From: Brachyspira sp.
GTDB lineage: Bacteria > Spirochaetota > Brachyspiria > Brachyspirales > Brachyspiraceae
Direction: 5' to 3'
Assembly: GCF_029258575.1 (NCBI RefSeq)
Contig: NZ_JARHYI010000042.1
Span: forward strand, 1-43,445
DNA length: 43,445 nt
Position numbers and translations under genes: made by a program. Of the stretch, positions 17,116 to 24,227 are shown piece by piece. The notes under the pieces were generated by a model, which saw only the letters and a program-made list of their open reading frames with translations, did not search any database and was not told the origin of the DNA. Every line of letters starts with the position of its first letter. The first letter of the stretch is position 1.

Positions 17116-18042
17116 TTATTTTACATTAATTTTTTTCACTTCTATTTTATCTAAAAAACTATTCATCTTTTCAAATGATGTAAGTCCTTCACTAAATGCT
17201 GTAGCAGTTGCTGATGCTATTGCATATTTATAAGCATCTAATATATTTAAATCTTTACTTATTCCATATACAATACCTGCCACCATAGCATCTCCAGAAC
17301 CTACAGAACTTACTAATTGTCCATTTGGAGCATTGCCTATATACGCTTCATCTTTATTAACTAAAGCAGAACCTTCTTTTCCTAATGATACTAAAACATT
17401 TTCACTTCCGTCTTTTACTAATTCTTTAGCATAAGTGATAATATCATAAACAGAACGTATATCATTTCCAAAATACTCTGATAATTCCTTTCTATTAGGT
17501 TTTGTAAGAAAGACTTTTTCTTTTACTGCAATTTTAAAAGCATTTTCTCTGGAGTCCAATATTATTTTTACATTATTTTTAGATTTTGTTTTTTGTATTA
17601 TATCTTTATAAATATCATCTTTCACAGAGATAGGAACACTTCCAGAAAGTATAAGTATATCATTATCTTTAATACTATCTATAATAGAAAGTAAAACATC
17701 TATATTTTCTTGAGATATATTAGGAGATTTACCCATTATTTCTGTTTCATTTTTTGTAGTTTTTATTTTTACATTTATTCGGCTATTTTCTGATAATGTA
17801 ATAAAATTATCCTTGATTCCATATTTATTTAAATCTGATTTTATATATTCTCCTGTAAAACCTCCGCAAAAACCCAAAGCTATTGATTCTACACCAAAAT
17901 TTTTTAATACCTTAGAAACATTTATCCCCTTACCTCCAGCTAAAGTATAGGAATTATTAACTTTATTTAGTTCCCCTTCATCAAGTTTATTCATATCCAT
18001 ATAATAGTCTATTGCTGGATTTAATGTTAAAGTATAAATCAT
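17116..18042 (-). CDS. fruK: 1-phosphofructokinase (PfkB family)
   Basis: Phosphorylates fructose 1-phosphate to fructose 1,6-bisphosphate in the cytoplasm. The N-terminus MIYTLTLNPAIDYYM and the GGKGINVSKVLKNFG block (signature 1) identify the fructose-1-phosphate/tagatose-6-phosphate kinase branch of PfkB. Signature 2, with the catalytic base, is SSVGSGDAMVAG. The length of 308 residues is normal. AGGAG precedes the ATG, and a TATAAT is present at 18072-18077 on the minus strand without a clear -35. No fructose PTS gene or FruR is adjacent. Tagatose-6-phosphate kinase is the main alternative. Confidence 0.88.
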   Translation of the reverse strand: MIYTLTLNPAIDYYMDMNKLDEGELNKVNNSYTLAGGKGINVSKVLKNFGVESIALGFCGGFTGEYIKSDLNKYGIKDNFITLSENSRINVKIKTTKNETEIMGKSPNISQENIDVLLSIIDSIKDNDILILSGSVPISVKDDIYKDIIQKTKSKNNVKIILDSRENAFKIAVKEKVFLTKPNRKELSEYFGNDIRSVYDIITYAKELVKDGSENVLVSLGKEGSALVNKDEAYIGNAPNGQLVSSVGSGDAMVAGIVYGISKDLNILDAYKYAIASATATAFSEGLTSFEKMNSFLDKIEVKKINVK

Positions 18043-18125
18043 AAAAAACTCCTATAAAAATATCTGTATTAATTATACATCAAAAATAAAAAAATAATAC
18101 TCAATAATAACTTTTTATACTGAAC

Positions 18126-18421
18126 TCAATATATATCAATTATATTTTCACTTTTAAAAACTATTTCATCACCGCATTTTTAACTTTTTAAATAATATGG
18201 ATTATTATATAATATTCCCTTAAAATTATCTCTATTTATTTCTGTAATTTTAACCCACATTCTCTCAGGAATTATTTCAGGGGTATCATTTTCTTCAGTA
18301 AAAATTAATTTTACTAAATCATTAATTTTAAAGAATCAATTTCTTCTTTAGAAGGTATTTCAAAAGTACATGTATACTCTTTATTTAATTTCAATGCATT
18401 TTCTAAAAAATATTTAGTCAT
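18126..18421 (-). pseudogene. Decayed DUF2314-like gene (frameshift plus internal stop)
   Basis: An ATG at 18421 with GGAGG upstream opens a frame starting MTKYFLENALKLNKEYTC that stops at 18314 after 35 codons. One frame over, consistent with loss of one base near 18320-18335, the protein continues as INDLVKLIFTEEND, ERMWVKITEINRDNFKGILY and NNPYYLKS. It then meets a TAA at 18180-18182 and goes on as KCGDEIVFKSENIIDIY to a TGA at 18126. The pattern MWVK-x-F-x-G-x-L-x-N-x-P ... GDEIVF ... I-D is that of DUF2314-type domains, found in YegJ-like and some immunity proteins. The parts join into one coherent ~98-residue protein, so this is a broken gene rather than random sequence. The family name is tentative. 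Confidence 0.65.
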
Positions 18422-18492
18422 AAAAAATTATCCTCCAATTATATTATTAAAAACATAATAAAATTTTAACAATAAAATAAAAAAATAATTCT

Positions 18493-18520
18493 TTGACTTT
18501 TTTTTCAATTTATTTATACT
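18493..18520 (+). promoter_or_regulatory. Predicted promoter of galE
   Basis: TTGACT, a 16-nt spacer, TATACT, about 40 nt before the ATG. Confidence 0.55.
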
Positions 18521-18560
18521 TTAGTTATAAATTAAACTTTTTTTATTTGGAGTATTTAAT

Positions 18561-19553
18561 ATGGCTGTTTTAGTATGTGGAGGAGCTGGATATATAGGCT
18601 CTCATGTAGTTAATGAACTTTTAAAGCAGAATATAGAAACTGTTGTAATAGATTCATTAGAGTATGGACATAAAGAAGCTATTAAAGATTGTAAGAATTT
18701 TTATCATGGTAATATTGGAGATAGTGCATTACTTGATAAAATATTCAGCAGTCATAATATAGATTCAGTTATGCATTTATGTGCTTATATAGAAGTTGGG
18801 GAAAGCGTACAAAATCCTGCTAAATATTATCATAATAATGTATCTAATTCTATAAATCTTCTTAATGCTATGCTTGAAGCTAAAGTTAAGAATTTTATCT
18901 TTTCTTCTACAGCGGCAGTTTATGGAGAGCCCGAATCTATACCTTTAAAAGAAGACTGCAGAAAAGAGCCTACAAATCCATATGGGGACAGCAAATTGGC
19001 ATTAGAAAAAATACTTTCTTGGTATACAAAAGCTTATGATTTTAATTATGTAGCTTTAAGATATTTTAATGCTTCAGGAGCTCATCCAAACGGACATATA
19101 GGAGAAGATCATAATCCTGAATCTCATTTAATACCATTAATACTTCAAGTGCCTCTTGGTAAGAGAGAATCTATAAAAATATTTGGAGATGATTATCCTA
19201 CACCAGATGGTACTTGTCTTAGAGATTATATACATGTATGTGATTTGGCTTTAGCACATATTGCTGCTATGAATTATTTAAAAAACGGAGGAAATAGTGT
19301 GGCATGCAATTTAGGAAATGGCAATGGATTCAGTGTAAAAGAAGTTATTGAAGTAGCTAGAAAAGTTACAGGACATCCTATACCTGCAGAAATTTGTCCT
19401 AGAAGGGCAGGGGATTCCTCTGAACTTATTGCAAGCAGCGACAGAGCAAAAGAAGTTTTAGGCTGGACACCTACTATAGATTCATTAGAGATAATAGTTC
19501 AAACAGCTTGGAATTGGCATAAGAATCATCCTAATGGATTTAATGACAGATAA
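18561..19553 (+). CDS. galE: UDP-glucose 4-epimerase
   Basis: Interconverts UDP-glucose and UDP-galactose with bound NAD, supplying galactose units for surface glycans or galactose catabolism. The Rossmann motif is GGAGYIGSH (7-15). The short-chain dehydrogenase active site has Ser in FSSTAAVYG and Tyr141/Lys145 in YGDSK. The C-terminal blocks LRYFNASGAHPNGHIGEDH and TPDGTCLRDYIHVCDLA are typical of GalE. The length of 330 residues is normal. TTTGGAG precedes the ATG. It is a single-gene unit with its own promoter and terminator. Confidence 0.95.
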   Translation: MAVLVCGGAGYIGSHVVNELLKQNIETVVIDSLEYGHKEAIKDCKNFYHGNIGDSALLDKIFSSHNIDSVMHLCAYIEVGESVQNPAKYYHNNVSNSINLLNAMLEAKVKNFIFSSTAAVYGEPESIPLKEDCRKEPTNPYGDSKLALEKILSWYTKAYDFNYVALRYFNASGAHPNGHIGEDHNPESHLIPLILQVPLGKRESIKIFGDDYPTPDGTCLRDYIHVCDLALAHIAAMNYLKNGGNSVACNLGNGNGFSVKEVIEVARKVTGHPIPAEICPRRAGDSSELIASSDRAKEVLGWTPTIDSLEIIVQTAWNWHKNHPNGFNDR

Positions 19554-19579
19554 ATTTTTATAAACAATAAAAAATAATT

Positions 19580-19615
19580 AAAGAGGCTTCAATATATAAT
19601 TAGAGCCTCTTTTTT
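19580..19615 (+). terminator. Intrinsic terminator of galE
   Basis: AAAGAGGCT (19580-19588) pairs with AGCCTCTTT (19604-19612), followed by a T run, 27 nt after the galE stop. Confidence 0.85.
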
Positions 19616-19621
19616 ATAAAT

Positions 19622-19930
19622 CCCGCCCTATAAGTTTTCTGTTTCAATTTGTATTAGAGAATTATCTTTTCTTTTTCTGTCAATTAAGAAAATATTACTG
19701 CCCGCCCAAGTGAGGATTAAATTTTTTGCTTTCTTTACCGCACGGTGAGCAGATTCTTATATATAATTAAAATAGAAATGATTAATGAAGTGATAGATTT
19801 AGTATCATTTAGCGTGCGTTGTGTATATTGCAAATTTAAAAAACACTTGGGTGGGGATGCTTTTTTTATTTAGTATTAAATTTTATTAATTTGCTTTTTT
19901 AATATGAATTTTTATATATAAAGGGTGGGG
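19622..19930 (+). repeat. Modular G/C-boxed inverted repeat, copy 1 (order A-B-C-C'-B'-A')
   Basis: In an otherwise AT-only stretch, six G/C-rich boxes form a nested palindrome: A CCCGCCC (19622-19628), B GCCCGCCCAAGTG (19700-19712), C ACCGCACGG (19737-19745), C' GCGTGCG (19812-19818), B' CACTTGGGTGGGG (19844-19856) and A' AAGGGTGGGG (19921-19930). Paired boxes lie about 70-80 nt apart (A-B, C-C', B'-A'). The stretch TCAATTAAGAAAATATTA precedes B and GCAAATTTAAAAAA precedes B'; both recur in the copy at 25804-26115. No ORF is supported. It fills most of the gap between galE and jag and may be a non-autonomous element or a structured intergenic repeat. Confidence 0.7.
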
Positions 19931-19963
19931 TGTGTAATATAGATTTAAAAGAAAAAGATATAA

Positions 19964-19990
19964 AAAAGGGACTTTTTAAAGCCCCCTTTT
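19964..19990 (-). terminator. Intrinsic terminator of the rpmH-jag operon
   Basis: AAAAGGG and CCCTTTT arms, with an inner CTTT/AAAG pairing, are followed on the minus strand by six T, 24 nt beyond the jag stop. Confidence 0.7.
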
Positions 19991-20014
19991 ATTATTTTTA
20001 TTTATATAATTGTA

Positions 20015-20716
20015 TTATCTATTTCTATAATAAGATTTATTATATCCGCCTCTGTCATTATATCTTTTATTGTATCCGCCTTTTCTTTTAGAATAAATTT
20101 TCACGCTTCTATATGGCGGCTCTCCATCACTTTTAGTTTCAACATCTTGATCATTTTGTAATTCTAAATGTATGATTCTCCTTTCATAAGGGGACATAGG
20201 ATCTAAAGCTACAACTCTCCTAGTTTTTTTAGCCTGCTGAGCAGCCTGACGAGCTATATGTTTTAAAGTTTCTTCTCTTCTTTCTCTATATCCATCAACA
20301 TCTAATATTATATGTCTTTCAGTATCATCATTAAATTTTTTAGATGCTATTAATGAAATTATAAATTGTAAAGATTCTAATGTAGCACCTTTTTTTCCTA
20401 TTAAAACTCCTGAATCATCTGTTGAAATATTGATATAAATTCTTTTTTGGCTTTCTTCCTTAGCAGTAACTTCAGCTTCAATCCCCATATATTTTAGTAT
20501 ATTAGATACTATAGATTGAAACTCACCTAAATTAGTAGAAATTTCTTCATAATAAACTCTTATGATTGTAGGAGACTCTTCTCCAAACCCTAATAATGTA
20601 CGCTTTCCTTTATCTATTACCTCAATTCTAACCTGATCTTCTGTAAGATTAAGTTCTTCCAGTGCCTTATTAACGGCTTCCTTTTCTGATTTACCACTAA
20701 ACTCTTTTACTAACAT
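20015..20716 (-). CDS. jag: Jag/KhpB RNA-binding protein (Jag-N, KH, R3H)
   Basis: A cytoplasmic RNA-binding protein encoded with YidC in many bacteria. The Jag-N domain covers residues 1-55 (VKEFSGKSEKEAVNKALEEL ... LLGFGEESP). A KH domain follows, with the GKKGATLESLQ loop (VLIGKKGATL) near residue 92. The R3H domain has the RRETLKHIARQAAQQA helix and PMSPYERRIIHLEL. The last 25 residues are rich in Arg, Gly, Tyr and Asn, an RGG-like tail that could add RNA affinity. AAAGGAGG precedes the ATG. It is the last gene of the rpmH-rnpA-yidD-yidC-jag cluster. Confidence 0.93.
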   Translation of the reverse strand: MLVKEFSGKSEKEAVNKALEELNLTEDQVRIEVIDKGKRTLLGFGEESPTIIRVYYEEISTNLGEFQSIVSNILKYMGIEAEVTAKEESQKRIYINISTDDSGVLIGKKGATLESLQFIISLIASKKFNDDTERHIILDVDGYRERREETLKHIARQAAQQAKKTRRVVALDPMSPYERRIIHLELQNDQDVETKSDGEPPYRSVKIYSKRKGGYNKRYNDRGGYNKSYYRNR

Positions 20717-20781
20717 AATGTAGTATCCTCCTTTCTATATGATAAAGTAATAATTTTTTATTACTTTTAGTTTGCTAACAA

Positions 20782-22635
20782 TTATCTCTTTTTTCTCTTT
20801 TTCTTCTTCATATTTTGTTTACTTTCTTCTTCGATAATCACTTCATTAGAGCTAGATTTATCTATTTTTGAAGTTATAAATTGCTGAATAACTCCAAATA
20901 CATTCTGAGCAGTCCAATATAATGCAAGTCCACTTGCAAAGTTATAAAACATAAAAAGCATCATAAGCGGAAAAATAGTTGTCATCATTTTCATCTGATT
21001 AGCTGCTGCACCGCTACCTGCAGTAGAACTAGTAGGTTGTAGTTTCATACTTAAATAACTAGTTACTGCCATCACTATAGGGAATAAATTGAAATTAAAT
21101 CCTCCCAATATAGGTATGCCAGCAGGAAATACAAATAATTTATCAGGTGAAGAAAGGTCGGATATCCATAAAAACGGAGTATTCCTTAATTCTACCATTG
21201 ACTGCATAAGATAGAAAAATGCTATTAATAATGGAAATGGAAGAAGCATAGGAAGACATCCACCCAAAGGATTAATTTTTTCCTTTTTATAAATAGCCAT
21301 TATCTCAGCATTTAATTTATCAGGGCTATCTTTATATTGTTCTCTTATACGCTCTATTTTAGGATTAACTAATTGCATCTTTTTCATAGATTTATATGAA
21401 GCATGATTAAGTGGGAAAGTTACAATTTTAAATAATAATGTAAATAGTAATATAGCCCAAGCATAATTGTTGGTAACTTTATATAAAGCATTAAGTATAA
21501 TATCTAATATATAAGTTAAAGGTCTTAAATTAAGTCCTAAGAAAGATTCTTGGAATATAGATTCATAAGATTCTTCAAGATAATATTTAGAGAAAATACT
21601 TCTTACTTTAGGACCTATAAATACTGAATAATCATCAGTAATAGAACTACCACTTTTAATAGTATGTTTAGATACTAAATTTGCTAAATGGAAGTCATTT
21701 CTATATTCATTAGTTGAAGGCTTAGAAAAAGTCATAGTTTCAAAAACAGTATTATTTGATTGAGCTGGAGAAGATATAATAGCAAAATATCTATTATTCA
21801 AAGCAACCCATTTATCTTGCCCCTCATATATATTGTATTTCATTTGATTTGTTTTTATTCCTTTAGAATAAGAACCAAATAATCTTGAGAAAATATTTTC
21901 TTTTACTATATCTCCAGTTAATAGTATTTTAGATTTTCCATTTCCCTTTATTAGATACTGAGCTTTTGTAGCATCTTCTCTAACGGAGTTTTTATCAGTT
22001 CTATAAGGACCTATTCCAGTACCTAAGAAATATGAATAAAATAATGACATATCTTTTTCACTCATATTTTCTATTGTAACTGAATTTTTCAATTGATAAG
22101 GATCTTCACCGAAAGTAAATGTTTTTGTTATTTTTACTTCAGAATTATCAATAATAACATTTGCAGTATATGTAACTTTATCTCCATTTTCTTCTAATAG
22201 CTGATAATTTAAATTTTCAGGTATAGCAATAGAATTTGAAAGATTTTGGAAAGTTACAGTGAATGGGTATATTCCCTCATAAACCTGTTCTACCATATCA
22301 ATAGTTTCATTTGTATAATTGCTTCCTAAATCTTGTGGATAATAATTTTTTAATTTATATGAGTATAAAGCCCCATTTTTAAAAACTGCTATAACATGTT
22401 CATTTTCAATTGTTTTTTCATTATTAAGTGCTACATTTGTATTTTCTATTTTCTGCATTTGAGCAGTATTTAACATAGGGTTTTCAGTTGTTATATTATT
22501 GCTAGTTACAGTAGAATTTGTATTTATGTTAGAATTATAAACAGGTTTTACTGTTTTAGCTTGATAGAACATATATAGAAACATTATTATAGCTGAAAGT
22601 CCTATAGCTATAACCATTCTTTTATTATTGCTCAT
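20782..22635 (-). CDS. yidC: Membrane protein insertase YidC
   Basis: Inserts proteins into the inner membrane, alone or with Sec. An N-terminal membrane helix (about 8-25) is followed by a Ser/Thr/Asn-rich linker and a large periplasmic beta-domain (about 60-360). The conserved insertase core has five hydrophobic segments, including YAWAILLFTLLFKIVTFPLN, the MQLVNPKIERIREQYKDSP coiled loop, and LGGCLPMLLPFPLLIAFFYL. The C-terminus is strongly basic (KKKKRKKR), as in other YidC proteins that contact the ribosome. The length of 617 residues is that of the long, Gram-negative type. AAGGAG precedes the ATG. A 92-nt gap without features separates it from yidD. Confidence 0.96.
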   Translation of the reverse strand: MSNNKRMVIAIGLSAIIMFLYMFYQAKTVKPVYNSNINTNSTVTSNNITTENPMLNTAQMQKIENTNVALNNEKTIENEHVIAVFKNGALYSYKLKNYYPQDLGSNYTNETIDMVEQVYEGIYPFTVTFQNLSNSIAIPENLNYQLLEENGDKVTYTANVIIDNSEVKITKTFTFGEDPYQLKNSVTIENMSEKDMSLFYSYFLGTGIGPYRTDKNSVREDATKAQYLIKGNGKSKILLTGDIVKENIFSRLFGSYSKGIKTNQMKYNIYEGQDKWVALNNRYFAIISSPAQSNNTVFETMTFSKPSTNEYRNDFHLANLVSKHTIKSGSSITDDYSVFIGPKVRSIFSKYYLEESYESIFQESFLGLNLRPLTYILDIILNALYKVTNNYAWAILLFTLLFKIVTFPLNHASYKSMKKMQLVNPKIERIREQYKDSPDKLNAEIMAIYKKEKINPLGGCLPMLLPFPLLIAFFYLMQSMVELRNTPFLWISDLSSPDKLFVFPAGIPILGGFNFNLFPIVMAVTSYLSMKLQPTSSTAGSGAAANQMKMMTTIFPLMMLFMFYNFASGLALYWTAQNVFGVIQQFITSKIDKSSSNEVIIEEESKQNMKKKKRKKR

Positions 22636-22727
22636 AAACTATTAAAGCTCCTTCAATCAATTATTAAACAAATGAGAATTTTATTTAAGCAATTAGAAAA
22701 GGACGATGGTCTAGCGTATAAAAAATA

Positions 22728-22937
22728 TTATGGCAAAGGGTCATATATTTTTTTTGCTAGAGGATTACATCTCAGCACTCTATAAATTGCAAGAAAACTT
22801 CCTTTAATAGCTCCATATTTAATGACAGCTTGTTTAGCATATTCAGAACATGAAGGTATATATCTGCAAGAAGGTTTTAAATAAGGTGAAATAGCCTTTT
22901 GATACAAAAAAATCAATAATAGAAGAATTTTTTTCAT
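22728..22937 (-). CDS. yidD: Membrane protein insertion efficiency factor YidD
   Basis: A 69-residue protein with the family core YQKAISPYLKPSCRYIPSCS and EYAKQAVIKYGAIKGSFLAI, ending RCNPLAKKIYDPLP. It assists YidC-dependent insertion and is thought to associate with the membrane through an amphipathic helix. Its ATG overlaps the rnpA stop by 4 nt (ATGA), so it is translationally coupled. It lies in the standard position between rnpA and yidC. Confidence 0.95.
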   Translation of the reverse strand: MKKILLLLIFLYQKAISPYLKPSCRYIPSCSEYAKQAVIKYGAIKGSFLAIYRVLRCNPLAKKIYDPLP

Positions 22938-23314
22938 AAATAATAAACCTTCTGGAATAATTTTAATAAGTCTCTTTTACAATCACTAAATGAAGGGAAT
23001 TTATAACTATCAAATCTATTAACTATAATAAAGTAATCATATCCCACAGGAATTTTATCTTTTTGAGTTCGGTATATTTCTTTAATTATTCTTTTGGCTT
23101 TATTTCTGCCTACAGAATTAGTTTTATTTTTTTTAATAGTTACACCAAATCTGGAATATGAGCGATTATTTTTCAATATTAGTATTGTATATTTAGAATT
23201 ATAAATTCTTTTAACTTCGCTATGATTATTGAAAAATGCTGATATATCGTTTCTTTGCTTCAGTCGCTCTTTTATATATAATTTCGATGAGCGTTCCCTC
23301 CAACAGTTTTCCAT
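22934..23314 (-). CDS. rnpA: Ribonuclease P protein component
   Basis: The protein subunit that helps RNase P RNA bind precursor tRNAs. The RNR motif SVGRNKAKRIIKEIYR lies near residues 83-98, and the domain ends DYFIIVNRF ... DLLKLFQKV. The length of 126 residues is normal, but the first ~15 residues (MENCWRERSSKLYIK) form an unusual extension before the typical ERLKQRND start. The annotated ATG has no obvious Shine-Dalgarno, while a GGAGGG lies just inside the frame without a standard start codon at the right distance. The true start is therefore uncertain. Confidence 0.92.
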   Translation of the reverse strand: MENCWRERSSKLYIKERLKQRNDISAFFNNHSEVKRIYNSKYTILILKNNRSYSRFGVTIKKNKTNSVGRNKAKRIIKEIYRTQKDKIPVGYDYFIIVNRFDSYKFPSFSDCKRDLLKLFQKVYYL

Positions 23315-23344
23315 AAGTACTGCTTAAATAATTGCTTAATATTT

Positions 23345-23488
23345 TTACTCATCTGCAGCAGTTAAGCGGTATCTGCCTTTTCTTCTTCTGCGTTTTAAAA
23401 CATCTCGTCCATGCTTAGTTGCCATACGTTTAAAAAATCCAAATTTTCTAGCACGGCGCAACTTACTTGGCTGATAAGTTCGTTTCAT
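23345..23488 (-). CDS. rpmH: 50S ribosomal protein L34
   Basis: A 47-residue basic ribosomal protein, [18 protein letters not shown] at the start and [15 protein letters not shown] at the end, matching L34 throughout. An AAGGAGACAT ribosome binding site precedes the ATG at 23488. It leads the rpmH-rnpA-yidD-yidC-jag cluster and has a near-consensus promoter. In many bacteria dnaA and oriC lie next to this gene; neither is visible here. Confidence 0.97.
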   Translation of the reverse strand: MKRTYQPSKLRRARKFGFFKRMATKHGRDVLKRRRRKGRYRLTAADE

Positions 23489-23566
23489 GTATGTCTCCTT
23501 ATAAAGATTATATATTTCTTTATTAAATATTTTCTATAGAAAAAAATTACATAAGTATACTGAAGT

Positions 23567-23595
23567 ATTGTACTATATAATACTCATTTTGTCAA
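23567..23595 (-). promoter_or_regulatory. Promoter of the rpmH-rnpA-yidD-yidC-jag operon
   Basis: On the minus strand: TTGACA, a 17-nt spacer, TACAAT, about 80 nt before the rpmH ATG. Confidence 0.75.
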
Positions 23596-23667
23596 GTACA
23601 TAAAAAACCGCATAATAACTGTTATTATATATATTGTATTTTTATTTTGTTATAATTATTTACGAAT

Positions 23668-23695
23668 TTGATATTATATTATTTAATGATATAAT
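23668..23695 (+). promoter_or_regulatory. Promoter giving a probable leaderless mRNA for the GHKL ATPase gene
   Basis: TTGATA, a 16-nt spacer, TATAAT ending at 23695. Only 6 nt separate the -10 box from the ATG at 23702, so transcription would begin at or within a base or two of the start codon. Confidence 0.6.
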
Positions 23696-23701
23696 ATTAA
23701 A

Positions 23702-24193
23702 ATGAAAAAATATTTACTTGAGAATAAATTAGAAGATATTACTCCGTTAATAGAAAATTTATCGAATGATGTGAAGAAATATATACCAAATAGTGAAATA
23801 GATTTATTTAACGCAGCATTATATGAAGTGATTATGAATGCTATAGAGCATGGAAATCTTAATATACTATATGAAACAAAAAAAGAATGGCTCAAGAAAA
23901 ATATTTATCATAAAAAATTAAAAGAACTTTTAAAAACGGAAAAAGCTAAAAATACAAATGTTGAAATAAAATTAGAATTACCAGAAGAAAAAGAAGATAA
24001 GATTATTATTATGGTTAAGGATCAAGGTCTTGGATTTAAACCAAAGCAGGAAGCAAAAAAAATAAATAATGATGGTTTCGCACGTGAAAACGGAAGGGGA
24101 ATTATGATGATTAAGTCGTATTTTGATGAGGTTAAATTCAATAAAAAAGGCAATGCCATAACTTTAATAAAGATAATAAAAAAAGAACAATAA
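23702..24193 (+). CDS. RsbW-like GHKL ATPase (HATPase_c_2 family)
   Basis: A small ATP-binding protein of the anti-sigma-factor/serine-kinase type. The N-box is YEVIMNAIEHGN (Asn46), the G1 box VKDQGLGF (Asp107) and the G2 box ENGRGIMMIKSYFDEV (130-143). A charged insertion of about 40 residues (57-97) between the N and G1 boxes is not usual in RsbW. Relatives phosphorylate STAS-domain antagonists or bind sigma factors, but no STAS or sigma gene is nearby. It has no ribosome binding site and is probably read from a leaderless transcript. The NUDIX-histidine kinase gene follows after 34 nt, and a second RsbW-like gene lies beyond that. Confidence 0.82.
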   Translation: MKKYLLENKLEDITPLIENLSNDVKKYIPNSEIDLFNAALYEVIMNAIEHGNLNILYETKKEWLKKNIYHKKLKELLKTEKAKNTNVEIKLELPEEKEDKIIIMVKDQGLGFKPKQEAKKINNDGFARENGRGIMMIKSYFDEVKFNKKGNAITLIKIIKKEQ

Positions 24194-24227
24194 AAAATAA
24201 AAAAATAATTCAAAGAGATTTTAGATT

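Noticed and set aside
19622-19930. CRISPR array suggested by regularly spaced short boxes
   Set aside because: The boxes are 7-13 nt, form inverted rather than direct repeats, and no cas genes are present.
23489-23701. Replication origin next to rpmH
   Set aside because: The gene order rpmH-rnpA-yidD-yidC-jag often lies near oriC, but no dnaA, dnaN or DnaA-box cluster (TTATCCACA-like) is visible here.
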